The translations under genes were made by a program, and so were the position numbers. Below the pieces are notes generated by a model that had not been told where the DNA came from, did not search any database, and saw only the letters and a list, made by a program, of their open reading frames with translations. From Actinomycetes bacterium (GTDB lineage Bacteria; Actinomycetota; Aquicultoria; CAJVYJ01; JAUVQD01): a stretch of 6,644 nt of DNA. The stretch lies in contig JAUWIO010000041.1 in NCBI GenBank assembly GCA_030605305.1, positions 1 to 6,644 on the forward strand. Direction: 5' to 3'. This document shows, piece after piece, positions 1 through 5,934 of the stretch; position 1 is the stretch's first letter; each line of letters opens with the position of its first letter.

Positions 1-2
1 AG

Positions 3-722
3 CTGCGCCTCGTGGGCCTCGTTGGGTTCGATCAGCGGTATCCGCACGAACTCTCGGGCGGGGAACAGCAACGGGTGGCTTTGGCCCGGGCTCTGGCTCC
101 CGAGCCTAAAGTAGTCCTGCTTGACGAACCGTTCTCGAACCTCGATGCCTTTTTACGGGCGCGCGTTCGCGAAGAGATCAGGCAGATACTCAAACGCGCC
201 GGGACGACCGCTATCTTTGTCACGCAGGACCAGCAGGAAGCACTGGCCTTGGCCGACCGCCTCGTCGTCCTGAATAAAGGGCGTTTCGAGCAAGTCGGCT
301 CACCGGAGGATGTCTACCATCGTCCGGCCACCCGTTTCGTGGCTAACTTTATGGGCCAAGCAAACTTTCTCCCCGGCGAAGTCGGACCCCAAGGTATCAG
401 TACCGAGCTAGGCGTCTGGCCGGCGCCGAGCGGGCTGAGCGGAGGGACCGATATAGATGTGATGCTGCGGCCGCACGATATCGCGATATCGACGGACTCG
501 GCAGCCGACTCGACCATTACGGCGCGGCAATTCCTGGGCGAGGAAAACCTCTATACCATCGAGCTGCCATCCGGGCGGAAGATCCGCAGCACTATGCCGT
601 CGCATGCCGTCTTCAATCCCGGCGAGAAGGTGAAGTTGACCATCAACCGCCAGCAAGGCGTAATATTCTCTGGGAACAAGTCGGTCACCGCCGACTCCAT
701 GAAGTCCGCCCTCAGCGGCTAG
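3..722 (+). CDS. ABC importer ATP-binding protein, C-terminal part (5' end outside window)
   Basis: This is the ATPase subunit of an ABC importer, acting at the cytoplasmic face of the membrane to power uptake. The open frame enters from the left edge (first full codon at 3), so the Walker A motif and Q-loop are outside the window; 239 residues are visible. The signature LSGGEQQ (51-71), Walker B VVLLDEP (111-131) and D-loop SNLD follow in order. The switch position reads VTQDQQEAL, with Gln (225-227) where the family normally has His. After the nucleotide-binding domain, a TOBE-type region containing MLRPHDI and ARQFLGEENLY runs to the stop. This layout matches the MalK/PotA/FbpC branch (sugar, polyamine, ferric iron, sulfate or molybdate importers). 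The substrate cannot be told because the permease and binding-protein genes are not in view. The next gene starts 62 bases downstream and is unrelated in function. Confidence 0.93.
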   Translation: MRLVGLVGFDQRYPHELSGGEQQRVALARALAPEPKVVLLDEPFSNLDAFLRARVREEIRQILKRAGTTAIFVTQDQQEALALADRLVVLNKGRFEQVGSPEDVYHRPATRFVANFMGQANFLPGEVGPQGISTELGVWPAPSGLSGGTDIDVMLRPHDIAISTDSAADSTITARQFLGEENLYTIELPSGRKIRSTMPSHAVFNPGEKVKLTINRQQGVIFSGNKSVTADSMKSALSG

Positions 723-736
723 CTCGGGGGCAGGTC

Positions 737-748
737 TGGTAAGATAAT
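737..748 (+). promoter_or_regulatory. possible extended -10 promoter for the rubredoxin-fusion operon
   Basis: In the 62-base gap before 785 there is TGGTAAGATAAT. It can be read as an extended -10 (TG, one base, TAAGAT) or as GATAAT, which differs from TATAAT in one position. No good -35 lies at the proper distance (720-725 is a poor match). No terminator hairpin is seen behind the ABC gene, so read-through from upstream is also possible. Weak call. Confidence 0.3.
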
Positions 749-784
749 TCCAGGAGCGCCGGCAACTTCAAAGAAGGTCAACGC

Positions 785-2566
785 ATGAACAAAAATAGAT
801 GCACGGTCTGCAACTTTATCTACGACGACGAACACCAACCGGGACCATTCGCACCGCAGCCTGACTCATATACCTGTCCTGTTTGCGGGGCCCCGAAGTC
901 CGCTTTTGTTTCCGAGGGGATAACTCTTTCCGACGATGAGAACGCCGCGAGCGTCGCTGAGAAGCTCGTCGACCAGCTAGTGGCTTTCGGCGTCAAGCGG
1001 GTCTACGGCATCCCGGGCGATTCGAACCTGCCTATCGTCGACGCGATCCGGCGCCATCAGGATATAGATTTCATCATGGTGCGCCATGAAGAGACAGCCG
1101 CTTTTATGGCCTGCGCCCACGGAAAGATGACCGACCATATCGGTGTCTGTATGTCCATAGCCGGGCCCGGCGCGACCAACTTGATCACCGGCTTGATGGA
1201 CGCGACGAATGATCGGGCGCCGGTCCTGGCGTTGCTCGGGCAAGTGGCCGAGGTATACCTCGGCAGCGAGGCCTTCCAGGAGATCGATCAGATCGAACTA
1301 TTCAAGCCATTCGCCCAGTTCGGCGAAACTGTGGCCCGGACCAACCAGGCCCTCAAATTGATGTTGATGGCCGTGAAGTATGCCTATCGCCGTCCCGGTG
1401 TCTCCGTGCTCAGCCTGCCGACCGACGTGCTCGTAGAAAAGTTGCCCGAGCCGATATATGAACCGGCCAGGCGTCTGGTCGACAATCCGACCCAACCGGC
1501 GGCCGCGGCGACCGGCCAGGTGGCTACGCTGATCAACGAGAGCAAAAGGGTGGCGATACTCGCCGGCTGGGGGGCCCGTCACGCCACAGATGAGCTCTTG
1601 AGACTGGCTGAGAAGATCAATGCCGTCGTCGCCACCACGTCGCGCGCAAAAGGCGTCATTTTCGAGAGCCACCCGCTGAGTTTGGGGGTCTTAGGGTCGA
1701 TCGGCTCTAAACACGCGGCCAAGGCCATCCAATCGTGCGATTTATTGATGGTCGTCGGGTCAGGGTTTCGCCAGGCAAATCTAGTGCCGGCCGGGGTCAA
1801 GAAGGTCCAGATAGACTGGGATCCGACGCGTGTCGCCAAGACCTTCGATATCGATGCCGGTCTCGTCGGCGATGCACCGGCGCTCTTGGCGGAGTTGACT
1901 GACCTAGTCGACACCAAAGAGCCCGACCAGGACTTCACGGCCCAGATCGGAGCGTTCAAAAAAGAGCATCTCGCCGAGATCGCCGCCGATGCGATCGATA
2001 TGAGCAGCCCCGTCAATCCCGGCCTCGTTATTCAGACTATCAAGAAGCACGTCGCCAGTGATGCTGTCATCTGCGTCGATGTCGGAGACCATACCTACTG
2101 GTTCTATAAGAAGTTTATCTGCGAAGGCCAAAAGACATATCTTTCCGCCAATATCGCCAGCATGGGCTTTTCGTTGCCGGCCGCTCTATCCGCCCAATTG
2201 GACTTTCCCGACAAACAGGTCGTCTGCGTCACCGGCGACGGCGGCTTCGGGATGTTGATGGCCGACTTCACGACCGCGGTCAGGGAGAAGCTGGCCATTA
2301 ATGTGGTCGTCTTCAATGACGGCGTGCTGAAGAATATCAAGAAAGAGCAGAACCGTGACGGTTACCCGGAGTACGGTATCGAGTTCGAGAATCCGAATTT
2401 TGCCGAGTTCGCGACGGCCAGCGGGGGTCTCGGCATCAGGGTCGATGATCCGCGCAAGCTGGACGCGGCTGTCAAAGAGGCCTTTGAGTCAAAGCTGCCA
2501 TCCTTAGTCGAGGTGATGGTCGACCGGGAGAAAATGGCCCCCTCGACGAAGAGTCCGACGGCATGA
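785..2566 (+). CDS. rubredoxin-like module fused to a pyruvate-oxidase-type thiamine diphosphate enzyme
   Basis: The 593-residue protein begins with an iron-binding module: C6-x2-C9 and C31-x2-C34, with YDD, YTCPVCG and a following K-x2-F as in rubredoxins. After about ten residues comes a full three-domain ThDP enzyme. Its N-terminal Pyr domain has GIPGDSNLP and RHEETAAF, with E102 as the expected cofactor-activating glutamate. A central domain (about 230-375) resembles the FAD/nucleotide-fold domain of pyruvate oxidase. The C-terminal PP domain has GDGG at 484-487 and N511-D512 for Mg-ThDP. Known relatives (pyruvate oxidase/PoxB, acetolactate synthase) decarboxylate 2-oxoacids; GDS and RHEE favour the oxidase branch. 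There is no C-terminal amphipathic extension like the lipid-binding tail of E. coli PoxB, so a soluble enzyme passing electrons to iron is plausible (inference). The start ATG has GAAGG at 773-777. The stop overlaps the next ATG (ATGA), implying coupled translation. The substrate is not proven; pyruvate is the default guess. Confidence 0.92.
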   Translation: MNKNRCTVCNFIYDDEHQPGPFAPQPDSYTCPVCGAPKSAFVSEGITLSDDENAASVAEKLVDQLVAFGVKRVYGIPGDSNLPIVDAIRRHQDIDFIMVRHEETAAFMACAHGKMTDHIGVCMSIAGPGATNLITGLMDATNDRAPVLALLGQVAEVYLGSEAFQEIDQIELFKPFAQFGETVARTNQALKLMLMAVKYAYRRPGVSVLSLPTDVLVEKLPEPIYEPARRLVDNPTQPAAAATGQVATLINESKRVAILAGWGARHATDELLRLAEKINAVVATTSRAKGVIFESHPLSLGVLGSIGSKHAAKAIQSCDLLMVVGSGFRQANLVPAGVKKVQIDWDPTRVAKTFDIDAGLVGDAPALLAELTDLVDTKEPDQDFTAQIGAFKKEHLAEIAADAIDMSSPVNPGLVIQTIKKHVASDAVICVDVGDHTYWFYKKFICEGQKTYLSANIASMGFSLPAALSAQLDFPDKQVVCVTGDGGFGMLMADFTTAVREKLAINVVVFNDGVLKNIKKEQNRDGYPEYGIEFENPNFAEFATASGGLGIRVDDPRKLDAAVKEAFESKLPSLVEVMVDREKMAPSTKSPTA

Positions 2567-4071
2567 GCACACCGAAGAAGTTCCGGTGCAATGTCTGCCA
2601 CGCGTTTGAGTACGATGCCGGGGCGGGTCAGCCTGCCGCCGGTATTGCCCCTGGAACGTTGCCGGCAGACTTTCCTGATGACTGGCACTGCCCGGTCTGC
2701 GGGGCCGACAAGTCGCACCAGCAACCTATTCCCGACGAGGGCGGCACGGCCGCCGATGTTGGGACGGGCAAGAATGCCGCCACGGCGACCAGCGGCGCTA
2801 CCGCGACCGATGGAGGAACGGCCTCGGTAACGCCCGATGAGGCTCCGGATTATCCGAGCGAGTGGAAGCGGGACGAGAGTTCTGTCGAGTGCCGCATGGA
2901 CGATATCCACAAGATGGCCGTGACCGGCCGGTCGCTTATCGAACCGATGCGGACTAAAAAGAAAGTCATCGGCTGGGACGATATCCTGATCCGCGCCGCG
3001 CAACTGGCCAAGATACCGCTCAACGAAGAAGATGACGTCTCGACCAAAACGATCATCGGGCCGCGAGCTCGCCAACCGATCGTCATCGATACGCCTATCT
3101 TTATCACCCACATGTCTTTTGGCGAGCTATCGAAGGAGCTCAAGATCGTGCTGGCCAAGGGGAGTTCCGCCGTCGGGACGGCGATGGGATCCGGTGAAGG
3201 CGGTATTCTGGAGGAGACTATCACCCAGGCTCACCAGTATATCTTCGAATACGTCACCAATAGATACAGTGTTACCGATGAGAACCTGGCTCGAGTCGAC
3301 GGTACTGAGATAAAAATAGGCCAGTCGGCCAAGCCGGGGATAGGCGGGAGCCTGCCCGGCAAGAAAGTGACACCGGAAGTGGCCGAGCTGCGCAATTGTT
3401 CGCCGGGCACGAATATTACTAGCCCGGCCAGTTACGCCGACATCAGGAACCCCGACGATCTGCGAAAAAAGGTGTCATGGTTGCGAGAGAAGTCCGGCGG
3501 GAAGCCGGTAGGCATCAAGTTCGCCGCCGGCCATGTCGAGGCTGATCTGGAGGTGGCGTTATACGCCCGCCCGGATTTCATCACTATCGACGGGCGCCCG
3601 GGCGGGACCGCCGGGGCGCACAAGTTTGTGAAAGACGCGACTTCCGTACCGACGCTCTTTGCTCTGGCCAGAGCCAGGAAATACCTGGATGACCACGGTG
3701 TCGACGACGTCACTTTGGTTATTACCGGCGGCCTGCGGACATCCGCTGATTTCGCCAAAGCGCTGGCGCTTGGGGCGGACGCGGTCGCTATCGGCACGGC
3801 GGCCCTGATGGCCTCGGCCTGCCAGCAGTATCGTATCTGCGACACCGGTAATTGCCCGGGCGGGGTGACGACCCAGTTATCCGAACTTAGAAGCCGGGTC
3901 GATATCGATGCCGCGGCCGCGCGGTTGGAAAACTTTTTGCGGCTCTGTACTGAAGAACTGAAGACGTTCGCCAGGTTGACAGGCAACAGTGACGTTCATG
4001 ATCTCTCTGTCGAGGACCTGGTTACGAGCGACTCGGAGATATCGGCCCACACGCCCATAGAGCACGCCTAA
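2563..4071 (+). CDS. rubredoxin fused to stand-alone FMN/[3Fe-4S] glutamate-synthase-like domain
   Basis: The 502-residue protein opens with a full-size rubredoxin: C9-x2-C12 and C43-x2-C46, with GIAPGTLPADFPDDWHCPVC. A low-complexity Ala/Thr/Gly linker (about 55-95) follows. The rest is the FMN-binding domain of glutamate synthase: MSFGELS (184-190), GSGEGG (209-214), AKPGIGG (256-262), DGRPGGTAGA (343-352), ITGGLRT (387-393). C420-x5-C426-x4-C431 matches the three-cysteine [3Fe-4S] site of GltB. The amidotransferase (glutaminase) domain and the GltB C-terminal beta-helix are absent, and no GltD-like NADPH subunit lies nearby. The protein is therefore one of the short GltB-related proteins, and its own rubredoxin probably supplies electrons in place of GltD (inference). 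The substrate is unknown: 2-oxoglutarate plus ammonia is possible, but a different FMN reaction is equally open. The start overlaps the upstream stop by four bases and lacks a strong Shine-Dalgarno sequence, consistent with translational coupling. Confidence 0.92.
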   Translation: MSTPKKFRCNVCHAFEYDAGAGQPAAGIAPGTLPADFPDDWHCPVCGADKSHQQPIPDEGGTAADVGTGKNAATATSGATATDGGTASVTPDEAPDYPSEWKRDESSVECRMDDIHKMAVTGRSLIEPMRTKKKVIGWDDILIRAAQLAKIPLNEEDDVSTKTIIGPRARQPIVIDTPIFITHMSFGELSKELKIVLAKGSSAVGTAMGSGEGGILEETITQAHQYIFEYVTNRYSVTDENLARVDGTEIKIGQSAKPGIGGSLPGKKVTPEVAELRNCSPGTNITSPASYADIRNPDDLRKKVSWLREKSGGKPVGIKFAAGHVEADLEVALYARPDFITIDGRPGGTAGAHKFVKDATSVPTLFALARARKYLDDHGVDDVTLVITGGLRTSADFAKALALGADAVAIGTAALMASACQQYRICDTGNCPGGVTTQLSELRSRVDIDAAAARLENFLRLCTEELKTFARLTGNSDVHDLSVEDLVTSDSEISAHTPIEHA

Positions 4072-4072
4072 C

Positions 4073-4738
4073 TTATTTCTTAGGTTCTTCCCATGTGCCG
4101 CTGTCCTCGAAGCCATCCCAATGAGCCCCGTTACAAAACGGTTTGTTCTTCGAGTTGCCGCAACGGCAGAGAGCGTAGTGGTCCTTCGCTTGTGGCTCGG
4201 AGCCCTGGTCGTCGGTGAGCTCGACTCCGCCGCTGGCGTAGTAGGGGCCGTTCTTCGTTACTTTGACCGTGGGGTCGCCGCCGTGGTCCTGGTGGCGGAC
4301 CCCGTCTATCGAATAACTGAGGGCGCCGGAGGGGCACCGCTCGACCAGGGTGATGATCGCTTCGACCGAGGCGCCCGCCGGGTCGATCCAAGGTTCTACC
4401 CCGAGCCTGAAGACTCCGGGGAGGTTGTCCGTACAGATGCCTGAATGGGAACAGACGCCGCGATTGTCGACGATAGTTATTCCGGCCCCGGCGTATTCAT
4501 CGACCTTATCGGGGACGCGGTCGGCTTCTTTTTCTCCAACGAAACCTATCTGCAGGTGCGTGCCGTCGCAGTACGGTTTATTGCTTGAGTGCCCGCACCG
4601 GCAGAGCGCGGTCACTTCCTGGGTCGGCAACGGTTCATCCGCCGAGTCGTCCAGGTTCTTAAGCGACTTGGCGATATATGGGCTTCCGAGCTGTACGTTG
4701 ATATTAGGCGTGGGATCGTCATCAAGCGGTGCGGACAT
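4073..4738 (-). CDS. CDGSH / Fer4_19-like / CDGSH iron-sulfur protein
   Basis: The 221-residue soluble protein has three iron-sulfur modules. CDGSH module 1 is CRCGHSSNKPYCDGTH: C46, C48, C57, H61. A middle part (about 85-145) has C96, H98, C102 and C135 in the context VCSHSGIC ... RCPSGALSY, which resembles the divergent monocluster ferredoxin family Fer4_19. CDGSH module 2 is CRCGNSKNKPFCNGAH: C191, C193, C202, H206. CDGSH modules bind a [2Fe-2S] cluster with three Cys and one His and serve in electron or cluster transfer. No membrane segment is seen, unlike mitochondrial mitoNEET. The start is well supported by AGGAGGAA on the minus strand (4741-4748). The gene converges on the rubredoxin-GltB gene with one base between stops, and diverges from glyQ. 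A role as electron partner of the two rubredoxin fusions is only inferred from proximity. Confidence 0.92.
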   Translation of the reverse strand: MSAPLDDDPTPNINVQLGSPYIAKSLKNLDDSADEPLPTQEVTALCRCGHSSNKPYCDGTHLQIGFVGEKEADRVPDKVDEYAGAGITIVDNRGVCSHSGICTDNLPGVFRLGVEPWIDPAGASVEAIITLVERCPSGALSYSIDGVRHQDHGGDPTVKVTKNGPYYASGGVELTDDQGSEPQAKDHYALCRCGNSKNKPFCNGAHWDGFEDSGTWEEPKK

Positions 4739-4817
4739 ATTTCCTCCTGGTTGTTAAGAGAGTGAGTACCCGAAAAACGATATCATGATAGCAGAGAAGA
4801 ACCGCCGATCTTCCTGA

Positions 4818-4847
4818 TTGACACCGGAAAAAGCGATTTGCTACTAT
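4818..4847 (+). promoter_or_regulatory. probable promoter of the glyQS operon
   Basis: A perfect -35 TTGACA (4818-4823) is followed after 18 bases by TACTAT (4842-4847), a four-of-six match to TATAAT. Transcription would begin near 4854, a few bases before the first helix of the T-box leader. If correct, this limits the leader's Stem I to what lies after about 4854. Confidence 0.6.
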
Positions 4848-4863
4848 CGCGTTAACTAAATAA

Positions 4864-4896
4864 AGGGCATCGAAGGGAGTGGCGTCCTGGAGCCCT
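4864..4896 (+). promoter_or_regulatory. miniature Stem I with kink-turn and specifier loop
   Basis: AGGGC (4864-4868) pairs with GCCCT (4892-4896). Next come a three-base bulge ATC (4869-4871) and tandem G-A oppositions (G4872 with A4891, A4873 with G4890). An A-G opposition (A4874, G4889) and a four-pair helix (4875-4878 with 4885-4888) close a loop GTGGCG. This is the layout of a kink-turn, which in T-boxes lies just below the specifier. The loop contains GGC (4881-4883), a glycine codon. GGA at 4889-4891 is a second candidate but is used up by the kink-turn in this fold. Hand-folded, not computed. Confidence 0.55.
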
Positions 4897-4910
4897 AAAG
4901 GTAAAGAGAG

Positions 4911-4947
4911 GGCGGTAGCGGGACCGGTGGTCCGACACGCTATCGCC
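4911..4947 (+). promoter_or_regulatory. T-box Stem III hairpin
   Basis: GGCGGTAGCG (4911-4920) pairs fully (one G-U) with CGCTATCGCC (4938-4947). A one-sided GACA bulge (4934-4937) follows, and an upper helix GGACC (4921-4925) with GGTCC (4929-4933) is capped by a tight loop of three bases. Its place just before the T-box bulge fits Stem III, which stacks on the antiterminator. Confidence 0.8.
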
Positions 4948-4950
4948 AAG

Positions 4951-4984
4951 TAGGGTGGAACCGCGGAAGACCTTTTCGTCCCTA
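4951..4984 (+). promoter_or_regulatory. T-box antiterminator / antisequestrator
   Basis: TAGGG (4951-4955) pairs with CCCTA (4980-4984). The seven-base bulge TGGAACC (4956-4962) carries the tRNA-binding TGGA. GCG (4963-4965) pairs with CGT (4977-4979) to form the upper helix. This is the standard T-box antiterminator. Its 3' strand is shared with the competing hairpin 4968-5001, so the two folds exclude each other. Confidence 0.88.
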
Positions 4985-5001
4985 TGTGGAGGGAAGGGTC
5001 T
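4968..5001 (+). terminator. competing hairpin: terminator or Shine-Dalgarno sequestrator
   Basis: Ten pairs (including U-G pairs) join 4968-4977 to 4992-5001. After one mismatch, three more pairs (4979-4981 with 4988-4990) close a loop of six. The following bases ATTCTATT are only moderately U-rich. The 3' arm holds GGAGGGAAGGG, the likely glyQ ribosome-binding site, and the probable start codon follows six bases later. Blocking of translation is therefore at least as likely as transcription termination. Confidence 0.6.
4988..4998 (+). promoter_or_regulatory. glyQ ribosome-binding site
   Basis: GGAGGGAAGGG is a purine-rich Shine-Dalgarno region. AAGGG (4994-4998) is nine bases from the in-frame TTG at 5008. 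It supports that TTG as start and lies inside the 3' arm of the switching hairpin. The in-frame ATG at 4984 has no such site in front of it. Confidence 0.65.
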
Positions 5002-5007
5002 ATTCTA

Positions 5008-5934
5008 TTGGCTGAAAAACTATCTTTTCAGGAGATAATCCTGACGCTGCAAGACTATTGGTCTAAGTATGGGTGTCTCATCGCTCAGCCCTACGACCTG
5101 GAGGTCGGCGCCGGGACTTTCAATCCGTCCACCTTTTTGCGCAGTCTCGGTCCCGAGCCGTGGAAAGTGGCCTACGTGGAGCCATCGCGGCGGCCGACTG
5201 ACGGCCGTTACGGCGAGAACCCCAATCGCTTACAGCACTACTATCAGTTTCAAGTCATCTTGAAACCATCCCCTGACGATGTGCTAGAGATCTACTTTGA
5301 GAGTCTGCGCGCGCTCGGTGTCGAGCCTAAAGAGCATGATGTCCGTCTCGTCGAGGACGACTGGGAGTCGCCGACCTTGGGGGCCTGGGGCTTAGGCTGG
5401 GAGGTCTGGCTTGACGGGATGGAGATCACCCAGTTCACATACTTTCAGCAAGTCGGAGGGGTCGAGCTGCCGGCTGTATCCGCGGAGATAACCTATGGGC
5501 TCGAACGGATCGCCATGTACATCCAAGAGAAAGAGAGCGTCTACGATCTCCAATGGACGGGAGATGTCTCGTACGGGGATATCCACCACCAATCGGAGAT
5601 AGAGTGGTCCAAATACAATTTTGAAGTGGCCGGGACGAAGATGCTGTTTTCTCTTTTCGACGACTTCGAGGCGGAATCCAAGGCCGCGGTCGAGGCCGGT
5701 CTGGTCCTGCCGGCTTATGATTATGTACTGAAGTGCTCACATGTCTTTAATCTGCTCGACGCGAGAGCGGCGATAAGCGTCACCGAGCGAGTCAGGTTTA
5801 TCGCCCGGGTCCGCAGCCTGGCGCGGATGTGCACCGAACGATACATCGCCGAGCGAGAAGAGCGCGGTTGGCCCATGCGCGAGCGATTCGGGGGAGGGGG
5901 CGCATGCGCACCCAGACCCGCCGACTTCTATTAG
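5008..5934 (+). CDS. glyQ: glycine--tRNA ligase alpha subunit
   Basis: GlyQ is the alpha subunit of the alpha2beta2 glycyl-tRNA synthetase, which charges tRNA-Gly in the cytoplasm. It carries the class II catalytic core that makes glycyl-adenylate. Recognised segments are LILTLQ-type helix [19 protein letters not shown] near the N-terminus, EVGAGTFNP, motif 2 region [17 protein letters not shown] (58-74) and [10 protein letters not shown] (164-173). From TTG 5008 the protein has 308 residues, near the roughly 300 usual for GlyQ. The longer frame from ATG 4984 would start inside the T-box antiterminator with no ribosome-binding site, so I reject it. The C-terminus has an unusual Gly-rich tail after GWPMRERF, where the gene overlaps glyS by 31 bases. 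Expression should rise when uncharged tRNA-Gly binds the T-box leader. Confidence 0.95.
   Translation: MAEKLSFQEIILTLQDYWSKYGCLIAQPYDLEVGAGTFNPSTFLRSLGPEPWKVAYVEPSRRPTDGRYGENPNRLQHYYQFQVILKPSPDDVLEIYFESLRALGVEPKEHDVRLVEDDWESPTLGAWGLGWEVWLDGMEITQFTYFQQVGGVELPAVSAEITYGLERIAMYIQEKESVYDLQWTGDVSYGDIHHQSEIEWSKYNFEVAGTKMLFSLFDDFEAESKAAVEAGLVLPAYDYVLKCSHVFNLLDARAAISVTERVRFIARVRSLARMCTERYIAEREERGWPMRERFGGGGACAPRPADFY

Larger units (their letters stand above)
4864..5001 (+). promoter_or_regulatory. glycine T-box riboswitch leader of glyQS
   Basis: The diagnostic T-box element AGGGTGGAACCGCGG lies at 4952-4966 directly before glyQ. TGGA (4956-4959) in the bulge is complementary to a tRNA 3' end UCCA, as expected for bacterial tRNA-Gly with a U discriminator. 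T-box RNAs bind uncharged tRNA through a codon-like specifier and the acceptor end, and then switch on the downstream synthetase gene. Here a small Stem I (4864-4896), a short linker, Stem III (4911-4947), the antiterminator (4951-4984) and a competing hairpin (4968-5001) can be folded by eye. I see no Stem II or IIA/B pseudoknot, as is usual for glycine T-boxes. Confidence 0.93.

Noticed and set aside
2362..3111. 249-residue minus-strand open frame
   Set aside because: It lies antisense to two clearly coding genes across their junction, is Arg/Gly-rich as expected of a shadow frame, and shows no family motif.
3432..3986. 184-residue minus-strand open frame
   Set aside because: It is wholly antisense to the conserved FMN domain, Ser/Ala-rich with no recognised motif; a shadow frame.
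4121..4757. Plus-strand open frames 4121-4444 and 4350-4757
   Set aside because: The minus strand here encodes well-conserved CDGSH and ferredoxin motifs with a perfect ribosome-binding site, so these are shadows.
4781..4790. Perfect palindrome TATCATGATA as an operator in the divergent region
   Set aside because: Only ten bases, AT-rich, with no second copy seen; such palindromes occur by chance.
4739..4817. Promoter for the minus-strand CDGSH gene
   Set aside because: One must exist, but no -35/-10 pair with proper spacing stands out on the minus strand (TATCAT at 4790-4785 has no -35).
4787..4850. Upstream pairings (GATA/TATC, GCGAT/ATCGC) as a longer T-box Stem I
   Set aside because: They overlap the TTGACA/TACTAT promoter, are broken by bulges, and offer no glycine codon in a suitable loop. 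They remain the main alternative if transcription starts further upstream.
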